A stretch of 22,156 nucleotides of DNA, taken from positions 1 to 22,156 of IMG/VR virus record IMGVR_UViG_3300009431_000149; one strand, 5' to 3'. Position numbers and translations under genes: made by a program. Numbering within the stretch: position 1 is the first letter of the stretch; each line of letters opens with the position of its first letter. Of this stretch, positions 14,365 to 21,663 are shown piece after piece. Below the pieces are notes generated by a model. It ran no database searches. It was not told the origin of the DNA and saw nothing but the letters and a program-made list of their open reading frames with translations. The DNA comes from a virus.

Positions 14365-16413
14365 ATGGTGACTGAACGAACAACACGGACGCGCCGCCTT
14401 ACACGCTCTGCCATCGGCTACCGCACGGAGCTGTGGGGGATCGCCGCCGACGCCAAAGTCGAAAAGGTCTGGGAACGCAGTAACGAGATCCTCGTCTGTA
14501 ACCAGGTAACCGAGCGGATCGCCCCCAGCATCACCAAGGCAAAATTGCACCTCGCCTCCGAGACGCTCAAGTATTCATGGCAGTGGCGCCAGTTGATTCG
14601 CGGCTATAACATCGTGCGTGTCACCACCGACCACGCCGATCCGGCCGACCGCGACGTCGTGTTCGTCGGCTTCCTGGTCGACCACGAGATGCAGTTTTCC
14701 CAGGGGTCGGACAGCTTCATCGTCACGGCGTGCAGCAACGCGCACCGCCTGTCATCCGACACCTGCGTCTACGGCAGATACATGGTCCCGTCGGACTCTG
14801 AGGCCAACTGGTCGTCGCTGCTGCACTGCACGGGCCTGCGATGTGCGTTCAACGCCGGCGGGCGCCCGAACAGGTACAAAGACTACATCAGCGACTACGA
14901 GATCAAGATCGACGGCGCCGGGGGCGGCGTGGCGACGCCCGTGCCCGTGTTCACATATGACGGCGACCCGGACGCGAAATACTGGACGCTGTATCAGGCG
15001 ATCAGGTACCTCCAGACGTTCTACAACTCCGACGAGACGTGGGTGGCGAATTTCGAGATGACGGATGACGAGGTCGACGCGGCCGCCGCTCCGATCGCGT
15101 TAGACGTCAACGGCAAATCGATGTGGGAGGCCCTGGGCCGGATCTGCCGGCACGCCGGGTACGATGCATACGAATCGTTCGAGCACGTCGAGGCGACGGC
15201 CGATTCGCTGGCGCAGACTAAAATAAAGGTGGTCGCCTGGGACGCCGGCACGCAGCGGTCCGTCAAGCACCAGGCACTCGACATCGACGACAACGACAAC
15301 CTGGTGCTGAGCGGCCTGGACCTGGAAAAAACAAACCTCTTCGGCGCCCAGATCGCAGAGAGTTCGGCCAACTGCATCGCCTCGCCGATCGTCGCCGGCG
15401 GCCGGGAGATCGTCGAGGTTACCGTCAACCTGTTCCCCGCGTGGGATCCGGCACTCCTGAACGTCAGCCAGTCGGATGTGATACTCGCCGGCAAGGAGGC
15501 CGACAGCGACACGGAGACCTACGTCAAACGCTACTGGACGCGGGGTTCCCTGTTCGCGTCCTACGCCGACGTCGGCCGCCTGTGGGATGCCAATACGGAC
15601 CTGCGTTATTCGGGCACGCCGTACAACGCGACGAACGGCGACGACGTCGGCGACCTGGCCGACTACGCCGCCGGGGCCTGGCCGCGAATGCCGTACCCGC
15701 CCAAGCCATGCCTCACGCTCCACCCGAGCGGCTCGGGCGGCCGCTCATCGCGAGAGGCGGTCCTCGAGGTCAGTTTTGATGCGGGCTCGACCTGGCGGCC
15801 GCTGGACGGTTTTTCAGTGCTGCCCCATCGCCTCGGCGTCCGCCTGAAGGCGGCCAACCTGGCGTCGATCCTCAAGCCCGGCGGCGACAAGAGCACGGTT
15901 GCCGACACCTTTATAGGGCAGTTAATCGCCGATTCAGGCCAGGTCAAACTGCGTTTGACGTGCTCGGTAATCAGCCCGTTCAGGCGGATAGTCCAGCCGG
16001 CCAAACGCTCGACCGCCGGGACGCCGCACACGACCGTCAGGTGGTTCGACCGCGCCGCGGCGGATGCCGCCAGGCGGCGCGCGACGTCCAGCATATTCGA
16101 CAGCGGCGCCGCCGGCGACCCGCCGGCGGACGAGATAGACGCCTCCAATAAGCTGACCTTGATCGGCGAGCGGATCCAGTCGGCCCTCGAGGGGCGCGGC
16201 ATCGAGGCGAATCTCCCGATCGAGTGGCCGGATGAAAACCTCAAACTGACGGACCGGATCACGCGGATCGAAGGCATCGGCTATCCGCTCGAAGAGACGG
16301 CGGGCGCCATTAAAAAGTATCCAAGGATCGTGGCGCGGACGTTGATGCTGACTGAACGGACGCACGCCATGTCGATCTCACTTGGCTCGACGCGCAAGGC
16401 GGGGATCGTATGA
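14365..16413 (+). CDS. Tail hub / baseplate-like protein
   Basis: This is a 682-residue beta-rich protein, the largest tail gene. The N-terminal about 130 residues (GYRTELWGIAADAKVEKV, VFVGFLVDHEMQFSQGSDSFIVTACSNAHRLSS) resemble the first barrel of phage hub or late-control-D-like proteins. A middle domain (about 215-290, TLYQAIRYLQTFYN, MWEALGRICRHAGYDAYESF) looks like the helical insertion of a hub. The C-terminal half has sheets and a basic linker. It probably forms the tail tip that contacts the tape measure and fibres. ATG 14365 is used; GTG 14368 overlaps the upstream mini-ORF stop as GTGA. An in-frame ATG at 14335 lies in the repeat and is less likely. Confidence 0.7.
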   Translation: MVTERTTRTRRLTRSAIGYRTELWGIAADAKVEKVWERSNEILVCNQVTERIAPSITKAKLHLASETLKYSWQWRQLIRGYNIVRVTTDHADPADRDVVFVGFLVDHEMQFSQGSDSFIVTACSNAHRLSSDTCVYGRYMVPSDSEANWSSLLHCTGLRCAFNAGGRPNRYKDYISDYEIKIDGAGGGVATPVPVFTYDGDPDAKYWTLYQAIRYLQTFYNSDETWVANFEMTDDEVDAAAAPIALDVNGKSMWEALGRICRHAGYDAYESFEHVEATADSLAQTKIKVVAWDAGTQRSVKHQALDIDDNDNLVLSGLDLEKTNLFGAQIAESSANCIASPIVAGGREIVEVTVNLFPAWDPALLNVSQSDVILAGKEADSDTETYVKRYWTRGSLFASYADVGRLWDANTDLRYSGTPYNATNGDDVGDLADYAAGAWPRMPYPPKPCLTLHPSGSGGRSSREAVLEVSFDAGSTWRPLDGFSVLPHRLGVRLKAANLASILKPGGDKSTVADTFIGQLIADSGQVKLRLTCSVISPFRRIVQPAKRSTAGTPHTTVRWFDRAAADAARRRATSSIFDSGAAGDPPADEIDASNKLTLIGERIQSALEGRGIEANLPIEWPDENLKLTDRITRIEGIGYPLEETAGAIKKYPRIVARTLMLTERTHAMSISLGSTRKAGIV

Positions 16414-16450
16414 CGGCAATCACCATGGCCACAAAGAGCACCAAGAACGG
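16414..16450. repeat. Class A junction element with mini-ORF
   Basis: The lead ACGGCAATCACC and ATGGCCACAAAGAGCACC are nearly identical to 389-417. ATG 16425 opens MATKSTKNGERSCLAA, whose TGA 16473-16475 overlaps the methyltransferase ATG 16472 as ATGA. GAGAGGAG (about 16451-16458) lies inside this frame. Confidence 0.88.
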
Positions 16451-16471
16451 CGAGAGGAGTTGTTTGGCGGC

Positions 16472-17224
16472 ATGAACCTCCACCCCGGCATTGAGGCCGT
16501 ACTGGCCGGCGACTCAGACGGCTGCATCATCCACGGCGACTGCCGGGAAGTGATGGCCGAAATGCCCGCCGGGTGTGTTGATTGCGTGGTGACCGACCCG
16601 CCGTACGGAATCAACATCGCCAAGAACGGTACGATAGGCGTTGCAGGATTGGTGCCTCTAACCGATTACGGCTGCCAGGAATGGGACGCAGAACCGCCAT
16701 CTGTTGAGACCCTAAACCGATTGAGGATAATCGGCAGACTCACCATCCTCTTCGGGGCAAATTACTATTCTGACCGCCTGCCTGCGAGCAAATGCTGGAT
16801 AGCGTGGAACAAGGGGATTCCGAAAGGTTACACGAAGGCGCAAGTTGAATTCGCCTGGACGAACAGCAGCACATATTCACGGCACTATCATGTCCTCTGG
16901 CACGGGATGATACGAGATAGTGGCGAATATCGATACCACCCAACACAGAAGCCGACCCGGCTGATGACTTTGATCGTCCAGGACTTTACAAGCCCCGGCG
17001 ACATCATCCTCGACCCGTTCAGTGGTTCCGGCACGACGTGCGTCGCGGCCAAGAAACTCGGGCGACGGTGGATCGGGATTGAGATTGATGAGGCGTACTG
17101 CCGCAAGGCCCGGGCGCGTGTGAGGGACACCGAAAAACCACTATTCGACCCCGCTGCCGTTGCCGTTGGGTCTCTCACTCCTAACCTCTTACCTCTAACC
17201 AACCCTTTGGAGGCCGCCGAATGA
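16472..17224 (+). CDS. DNA methyltransferase, beta class (N6A or N4C)
   Basis: This is a 250-residue S-adenosylmethionine-dependent DNA amino-methyltransferase. The catalytic motif IV DPPYGI (42-47) precedes the AdoMet motif DPFSGSGTT (181-189), the permuted order of the beta class. HPTQKP (156-161) and IGIEID (201-206) are further family signatures. DPPY favours adenine N6. It has no fused recognition or nuclease domain and no restriction partner nearby, so it is probably an orphan enzyme masking phage DNA or marking host DNA. The central part (about 16600-16960) is visibly less GC-rich than its neighbours, which suggests recent acquisition. C-terminal residues about 234-245 are encoded by CTAACCT-type heptamers. 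The stop overlaps ATG 17221. Confidence 0.93.
   Translation: MNLHPGIEAVLAGDSDGCIIHGDCREVMAEMPAGCVDCVVTDPPYGINIAKNGTIGVAGLVPLTDYGCQEWDAEPPSVETLNRLRIIGRLTILFGANYYSDRLPASKCWIAWNKGIPKGYTKAQVEFAWTNSSTYSRHYHVLWHGMIRDSGEYRYHPTQKPTRLMTLIVQDFTSPGDIILDPFSGSGTTCVAAKKLGRRWIGIEIDEAYCRKARARVRDTEKPLFDPAAVAVGSLTPNLLPLTNPLEAAE
17174..17201. repeat. CTAACCT-type heptamers in the methyltransferase 3' end
   Basis: CTCACTC, CTAACCT, CTTACCT and CTAACCA run in tandem, read in frame as SLTPNLLPLTN. Degeneration avoids the TAA a perfect array would give. TTGGAGG (17207-17213) follows as Shine-Dalgarno for ATG 17221. Confidence 0.75.
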
Positions 17225-17283
17225 TTGCCAGGGCCGACAAGAGAGCCGTTGAGCCAATTACCACAGAGGAGGGCACGGAGTGA
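17221..17283 (+). CDS. Possible 20-residue coupling peptide
   Basis: The ATG at 17221 overlaps the methyltransferase stop (ATGA) and has TTGGAGG seven bases upstream. The frame ends at TGA 17281-17283, overlapping the GTG at 17280 (GTGA). Its 3' half (CCACAGAGGAGGGCACGGAG) looks like a worn class A element (PITTEEGTE against ATEGTK). It may serve translation of the next gene more than the peptide itself. Confidence 0.4.
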   Translation: MIARADKRAVEPITTEEGTE

Positions 17284-17792
17284 CCTACTCCATCACCGCA
17301 AAATCCCGAGTTCGCCTGACGTGGCCCGCCCAGCACCAGGTCCCGCCGGGCGGGTACTATCATCTGTTTCATCGCGTCTCGGGCGGGTCGTGGGACTGGG
17401 GCGTCGCCTCACGGATCAACGTCGATCCGATAGAGGCATGGCCGCAGGGCCGGCATCCGGGCTTCGGCTACGGGCCGTTCGGCCAAAGGGCGTTCGGCTA
17501 CCCGGCGTTCGGCGCCCCGTTCGGATACGGGCCGTTCGGGTCCGGGCCGTTCGGTTTCGGGACTTTTTCACTGGAGTACATCACCGACTGGTACGACGAC
17601 GGCGATCACGAGTTCGCCGCGATCGGATACGACAAGGCCGGCAACGCAGTGACGCCGGCGACGGCCGTCGGCACGGTGACACTGGCCGGTGAGCCGATAC
17701 CGCCGTCGGATCTGTCGGCAGACAGCTACGACAGCGGAACCGACACACTGGCGCTTTCGTGGGCACTGTCGCCCGACGATCAGGATGCATGA
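17280..17792 (+). CDS. Fn3-like tail protein with Gly-Phe repeats
   Basis: This is a 170-residue protein starting at GTG 17280 with AGAGGAGGG six bases upstream. Residues 5-50 (SRVRLTWPAQHQV, YYHLFHRVSGG) and 97-135 (SLEYITDWYDDGDHEFAAIGYDKAGN) look like the two halves of one fibronectin-III domain. Between them residues 60-97 hold repeated FGYGPFG, AFGYPAFG, GPFG and GFG, a flexible aromatic-Gly insertion. A second Fn3-like start (PPSDLSADSYDSGTDTLALSWALSPDD, 141-167) stops after about 30 residues, just before a class B repeat, so the gene may be truncated. It is probably part of the tail tip or fibre. The name is by pattern only. Confidence 0.65.
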   Translation: MTYSITAKSRVRLTWPAQHQVPPGGYYHLFHRVSGGSWDWGVASRINVDPIEAWPQGRHPGFGYGPFGQRAFGYPAFGAPFGYGPFGSGPFGFGTFSLEYITDWYDDGDHEFAAIGYDKAGNAVTPATAVGTVTLAGEPIPPSDLSADSYDSGTDTLALSWALSPDDQDA

Positions 17793-17800
17793 TATGGATT

Positions 17801-17900
17801 GCAACAGAGGTAGCAGAGTGAGCAGAGGACGACAAAGGCACGAGGCATTGGTTTTAACCAAGTCGGCGCCTTCCTCCGCTACCTCCGCTACCTCCGTTGC
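17801..17900. repeat. Class B inverted repeat before the fibre gene
   Basis: The left arm is 17801-17829 and the right arm 17870-17900, with a loop containing TTGGTTTTAACCAA. An ATG at 17789 (overlapping the previous stop) opens MIWIATEVAE, ending at TGA 17819-17821. GTG 17818 overlaps it (GTGA) and opens a 32-codon frame through the rest of the element (SAPSSATSATSVANTQE) to TGA 17914-17916. The fibre ATG follows at 17921. Confidence 0.9.
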
Positions 17901-17920
17901 TAACACACAGGAGTGAGCCG

Positions 17921-19063
17921 ATGGCCTCAACACGCAAAGTCCCGACCGACGCAACACTCAACGCCTTGAGCGCGTCGGAAGATTCGACCTCCGGATTCCC
18001 GTTCATCGAGACGGGAGAAGAGCCGTTCTATACCAACTTCTATAAAATGATGTGGTTCCTCCTGCAGGTGGCGATGCTCTCGGATGAGCTCCGCGTCTAC
18101 AAGGACACAGGCGCCGAACTCGAGTTCGGCGTCAATGCCGGGCGGTGTGTGATCGCCGGGTACGAGGTCAACTACGCGGGCGCCACCGGCCAGTCGCTCA
18201 CGGACGATGCGGACAACTACATCTTTCTCGACGAGGATGGCACGCTGACTGTCAACACGACGGGCTTTCCCGCGGGAACCTGCTACCTGCCCCTGGCCGC
18301 GATCGCCACGGGCAGTGAGTCGGCGCTGGGGACGTCCGGTTTGTATGACTTCGCCGACATAACAGACCATCGAGGCGAGGCGGTTTTTGAATCACTCAAT
18401 CCCTCGGCCGGGCGGTACGAGTATGAGGAAGATTTCAACGCGGCGGCCGGCGAGACCCTTCCGGCCCCGTGGGCGTCGGACACGCAGAACTCCGCGACCG
18501 CCGATTACGTCGACGACGAACTTACCGGCCTGTTTCGCCTGGCGTTGACCAACGCCGATGAGGCACAGGCCGCTCAACTGACGTGGGACAACAACAGGAC
18601 GATCGACACGGACAAGGATCCTGTCGTCGAGTTCGATGTCAAGATCGACGGCGTGGCCGCCCTGACGTCCGTCGAACAGATCGCCATCGGCCTGGTCGCC
18701 GATCACACCAACCCCGAAGATGCACTGGACAACATCGACCACTCCTGCTGGTTCCTCATCAAGGCCGGCGGCCTGGACATCTACTGCGAATCGGACGACG
18801 GCACGACGGACACTGACGATACCGACAGCGGCATCAACATAGTAGACGACACACTGACGACGTTCCGAATCGATCTCTCTGACCTGACGGACGTCAAGTT
18901 CTACGTCAACGGCGTGGCGGCAAGCGGCTCGTATGACATGACGCAGTCGGCAGGCCAGGCGATGCAGCCTATCGTCTGCGCGCAGCGTGCCGACAACAGC
19001 CAAACGGAAGTCGGATTCCAGGTCGAGCTGGATAGGTTCAAGGTTTTGACGAAACGGCAATAG
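17921..19063 (+). CDS. Tail fibre / adhesin with lectin-like C-terminus
   Basis: This is a 380-residue protein starting at ATG 17921 with AGGAG (17910-17914) upstream. Residues 1-60 are helical (NFYKMMWFLLQVAMLSDELRVY). Residues 65-160 are like phage fibre base segments (VNAGRCVIAGYEVNYAGATGQSLTDDADNYIFLDEDG, LPLAAIAT). Residues about 165-380 form a beta sandwich (DDELTGLFRLALTNAD, VVEFDVKIDG, IAIGLVAD, WFLIKAGGLDIYCES, TFRIDLSDLTDVKFYVNGV), the pattern of a LamG/concanavalin-like carbohydrate-binding module. It is likely a receptor-binding or virion-surface protein. The TAG stop is the start of a class B repeat. Confidence 0.7.
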   Translation: MASTRKVPTDATLNALSASEDSTSGFPFIETGEEPFYTNFYKMMWFLLQVAMLSDELRVYKDTGAELEFGVNAGRCVIAGYEVNYAGATGQSLTDDADNYIFLDEDGTLTVNTTGFPAGTCYLPLAAIATGSESALGTSGLYDFADITDHRGEAVFESLNPSAGRYEYEEDFNAAAGETLPAPWASDTQNSATADYVDDELTGLFRLALTNADEAQAAQLTWDNNRTIDTDKDPVVEFDVKIDGVAALTSVEQIAIGLVADHTNPEDALDNIDHSCWFLIKAGGLDIYCESDDGTTDTDDTDSGINIVDDTLTTFRIDLSDLTDVKFYVNGVAASGSYDMTQSAGQAMQPIVCAQRADNSQTEVGFQVELDRFKVLTKRQ

Positions 19064-19160
19064 CAACAGAGGTAGCTGAGGCAGCAGAGGAAACCAAAGG
19101 CATGATTGAGAGACAACAAAACGAAGCGCCCTCCTCCGCTTCCTCCGCTCCCTCCGTTGC
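19063..19160. repeat. Class B inverted repeat holding the next start
   Basis: The left arm is 19063-19093 and the right arm 19132-19160. The loop contains ATG 19102 and AACAAAACGAAGCGCCC, nearly identical to the terminase loop. AGAGGAAA (19086-19093) is the Shine-Dalgarno. Confidence 0.92.
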
Positions 19161-19572
19161 CAAGCCGACGGTGTTTCGCGGGACGTCCGTGGCGATACTG
19201 GAGGCCAGGGCGCGTGACGGCGATACGATCGAGGATTCTACGCTCACCGCGATCGAGAGAGGCACGCCGATTCTGCGCGGCCGCAAGGGCCTGACGTTCC
19301 GCCGGTGCAAGTTCCACCGGACACTTCCGCCGGCGGGCTCCAGGCTGATCGACTGCAGGTCCGTCGAGACCGTTCTGCCGGATCCCGTCGAGGCCGAAGA
19401 GATGCACGTCGTGCCTCGGTCCGAACTCATCGAGATCGTCGAGGCCGCCAGGGACGGGCGGAAAACGGACGTCACGGAATTCTGTCGCCGCCAGGGCCTC
19501 GACGCAGCGGCCGTCGTGGCCAGTGCCCAACCCCCAGTGCCCAGTGCCCGCGAACCGGAGGTTCGCCCATGA
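19102..19572 (+). CDS. Small tail-region protein with repeat-coded ends
   Basis: This is a 156-residue protein of unknown family. Residues 1-20 come from the class B repeat and closely match the terminase N-terminus (xQQNEAPSSASSA). Residues about 138-152 (VASAQPPVPSAR) come from a GTGCCCA heptamer array. The remaining core has a beta part with solenoid-like steps (GDTIEDSTLTAIERGTPILRGRKGLTFRRCKF) and a helical part (RSELIEIVEAARDGRKTDVTEFCRRQG). The location among fibre genes suggests an assembly or adaptor role. The stop overlaps ATG 19569 as ATGA. Confidence 0.6.
   Translation: MIERQQNEAPSSASSAPSVAKPTVFRGTSVAILEARARDGDTIEDSTLTAIERGTPILRGRKGLTFRRCKFHRTLPPAGSRLIDCRSVETVLPDPVEAEEMHVVPRSELIEIVEAARDGRKTDVTEFCRRQGLDAAAVVASAQPPVPSAREPEVRP
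19519..19550. repeat. GTGCCCA heptamer array
   Basis: CCAGTGCCCAACCCCCAGTGCCC followed by AGTGCCC lies in frame at the 3' end of the preceding gene. CGGAGG (19556-19561) directly after it is the Shine-Dalgarno for ATG 19569, the same layout as at 691-734. Confidence 0.88.
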
Positions 19573-20810
19573 CCGACTACTACTGCGACCTATCTGAGGG
19601 CACGTTCGCCGACCGCACGGGCGCCGATTCATCGGCCAACGTACTGACAGGCCCGGCCGGTTTCCAGGCGGCCATACGCGGGACCGGCAACGCCACGGCA
19701 CTTGCGGCCGGGGACACGCTCTACCTCAAGGGCACCGGCGACCAGTCGCGCCTGGTCTGGCTCGACGTCGACACGGACGTCAGCAGTTGGCCCCTGAATG
19801 CGTCCGTGCGAAACGACACAGGCAGCCCCGACGAGTGGATCGGCGTGGTCGTCCAGGTCAACTACAAATCCAACAACGACCAGATACTCGTCTGGCTGAA
19901 CGACGGCTTCACCGAGTCCGACATCGATTTGTCGCACGGAATCTACTATTCAGTCGGCCCCTGGAACCAGGGACTCGACGCCAAGGACACCAAGGGGATC
20001 GAGATCGACACCAACTCCGGCTCGACCGGCTCGCCGATATCGTTTGTCGGCGTCAACTCGAGTTGGGCCGAAGACGGGACGCAGGCGACACTCGACGGCA
20101 ACGACCTGGCGAACGCCAACATCACAAACGCCGGCAAGGACTGGCTGAATTTCCGCAACACGACCAGCAAGGACTCGGCGGGCAACGCATTCGAGGCGAC
20201 CTCGGCCGCGACCGAATGCCACTTCGCCAACTGCATCGCCGACAACCCGGCGACCGGCGGGTTCGAGTACAACGGCGGATACTGGCAGTGGTCGACGTTC
20301 TACCGCTGCAAGGCGTTCGGGTTCACGACATACGGATGGCGGGTCTACCAGACATCTCTGTTCGGATGCGCGGCGTGGGGAGGGACGGGCGGGTGCACGG
20401 GGATGTACCTCAACGCCTCGGCCGCCTCCAACTGCGTCGCCTTCGAACAGGCCGACGGCTACGGCGTCAATATGCTCAACGGCTCGCAACTGGTCAACTG
20501 CGTGCTGGACGCCAACAAGTACGGCCTGACACTGACCGACGACGCCCAGCAGATCGTAGGCAGCCGGATAACCAACAACACGACATACGGGATCGCAGGC
20601 GCCAAGCCGGTAACGGACCTGTACTGCTACTACTCCGGCAACGGCGCGAATTTCCAGAGCGACATCCACCTGGACGAGGACGACGGCTCATCGACCAGGA
20701 CGACGACCGGAACGGTCGGCTACATCGACTCCGACAACGCGACACTGGCCGACCGCAACTACGGCCTGACCAACCAGGCGGCGGCGAGGCGCCAGGAAGT
20801 GGCGCTATAG
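19569..20810 (+). CDS. Right-handed beta-helix tail protein
   Basis: This is a 413-residue protein, probably a tailspike or surface fibre. It begins MTDYYCDLSEGTFADRTGADSSANVLTGPAGF, then GDTLYLKGTGD, the lead-in common to pectate-lyase-like phage proteins. Residues 190-390 show the solenoid rhythm of short strands ending in Asn/Asp/Gly turns (ECHFANCIADN, TFYRCKAFGFTTYGWRV, NCVAFEQADGYGVNMLNGSQLVNCVLDANKYGLTL). Such helices bind or cleave surface polysaccharide. No catalytic site is evident. ATG 19569 is chosen for its Shine-Dalgarno and ATGA overlap although the frame is open far upstream. Confidence 0.75.
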   Translation: MTDYYCDLSEGTFADRTGADSSANVLTGPAGFQAAIRGTGNATALAAGDTLYLKGTGDQSRLVWLDVDTDVSSWPLNASVRNDTGSPDEWIGVVVQVNYKSNNDQILVWLNDGFTESDIDLSHGIYYSVGPWNQGLDAKDTKGIEIDTNSGSTGSPISFVGVNSSWAEDGTQATLDGNDLANANITNAGKDWLNFRNTTSKDSAGNAFEATSAATECHFANCIADNPATGGFEYNGGYWQWSTFYRCKAFGFTTYGWRVYQTSLFGCAAWGGTGGCTGMYLNASAASNCVAFEQADGYGVNMLNGSQLVNCVLDANKYGLTLTDDAQQIVGSRITNNTTYGIAGAKPVTDLYCYYSGNGANFQSDIHLDEDDGSSTRTTTGTVGYIDSDNATLADRNYGLTNQAAARRQEVAL

Positions 20811-20940
20811 GCAACGACAATCACCATGGCCACAAAGGGCACAAAGATCACCAAGAACGAGAGTTTAAGGGCGGACAGTACGTCCGCCCGGCAGCACATG
20901 AGCGTTCGTGAGCAGCTATGAGCGTTCGTGAGTAGCTATG
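20811..20940. repeat. Class A, class C and TATGAGCG arrays in series
   Basis: Class A units (20828-20858) with the ACAATCACCATGG lead are followed by a variant hairpin (GGCGGAC...GTCCGCC, 20870-20888) and AGCTATGAGCGTTCGTGAG repeats (20898-20945). ATG 20826 opens a frame (MATKGTKITKN...) that closes at TGA 20919-20921, overlapping ATG 20918. That one reads MSVRE and stops at 20933-20935, two bases before ATG 20938. Confidence 0.88.
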
Positions 20941-21663
20941 AGCAGTTCAGTATACATAACGGCAGGCCTGGCCGTCCAGAACACGCGGACACCCGAGCCG
21001 TCTGCCATGGCGGCATTCCTGTCCGCCGGCCTGCAGGCTGACGATCTGCCCCACGCCGGATACGAGATCTGTATGGGCACGGGCCCGGTCGAGGCCAACA
21101 TCGACGAGGATAATCCCGTGGCACTTGTCCCGCAGGGCATCAATAGCCTCGATCTGGTCGACGTCGCCGACAACCTGGGCATCGAGTCCGACACCGACTA
21201 TCTCCTGGCCGTGCGTGCAGTCTCCGAGTCGGACGTCGACTCGGAACTGTCCAACGCCCAGAGGATCCGCATCGAATCCGACACGCTCCTGGGCCAGAAG
21301 CCCAACCCGCTTTCATCCGCCACGGCAGAGGCGGTCTCAGGCGGAGAGGTCGCCGTCCGCGTCCAGTACAACACGATAGACGAGCCGGCGGCCGCGACGC
21401 AGGTGAAGGTCGCAAGGTACGACCTCACGACAAAGGCTTACGACTTTGCGTCGCCCGAGGCGACGTTGACCGTCTCGGGGTCCGGCAACATCAAACTGTC
21501 CGACACCATCGGCCCGTACACGCACGGCGACACGGTAAAGTTGGCCGCACGCGCCGTGACGGCCGCCGGCGTGGCGGGCGACGCGACGGCGATCACGCCC
21601 GTGGTCGCGGACACCACAGGACCGGCCGTCGTCGATTCGATGACGGCGACGCAATACGACTGA
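20938..21663 (+). CDS. Fn3-like tail protein
   Basis: This is a 241-residue protein with two beta domains. Residues about 1-115 (AGYEICMGTGPV, TDYLLAVRAVSESDVDSELSNAQRIRI) and about 120-225 (GGEVAVRVQYNTID, TQVKVARYDLTTKAYDF, DTVKLAARAVTAAGVAGDATAITPVVADTTGP) each follow the fibronectin-III pattern with a terminal (V/A)RAV strand. Such domains line phage tail tips and fibres and aid weak surface binding. ATG 20938 is the last of three ATGs in the TATGAGCG array; there is no strong Shine-Dalgarno. Confidence 0.7.
   Translation: MSSSVYITAGLAVQNTRTPEPSAMAAFLSAGLQADDLPHAGYEICMGTGPVEANIDEDNPVALVPQGINSLDLVDVADNLGIESDTDYLLAVRAVSESDVDSELSNAQRIRIESDTLLGQKPNPLSSATAEAVSGGEVAVRVQYNTIDEPAAATQVKVARYDLTTKAYDFASPEATLTVSGSGNIKLSDTIGPYTHGDTVKLAARAVTAAGVAGDATAITPVVADTTGPAVVDSMTATQYD

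Noticed and set aside
1412-19161. Diversity-generating retroelement explanation for the repeated coding segments
   Set aside because: There is no reverse transcriptase and no template/variable repeat pair with adenine-specific changes; the repeats lie at gene ends, not in a binding domain.
19305-19568. Upstream extension of the beta-helix gene
   Set aside because: The frame is open but Arg-rich, overlaps the gene at 19102, and the ATG at 19569 has a good Shine-Dalgarno and ATGA overlap.
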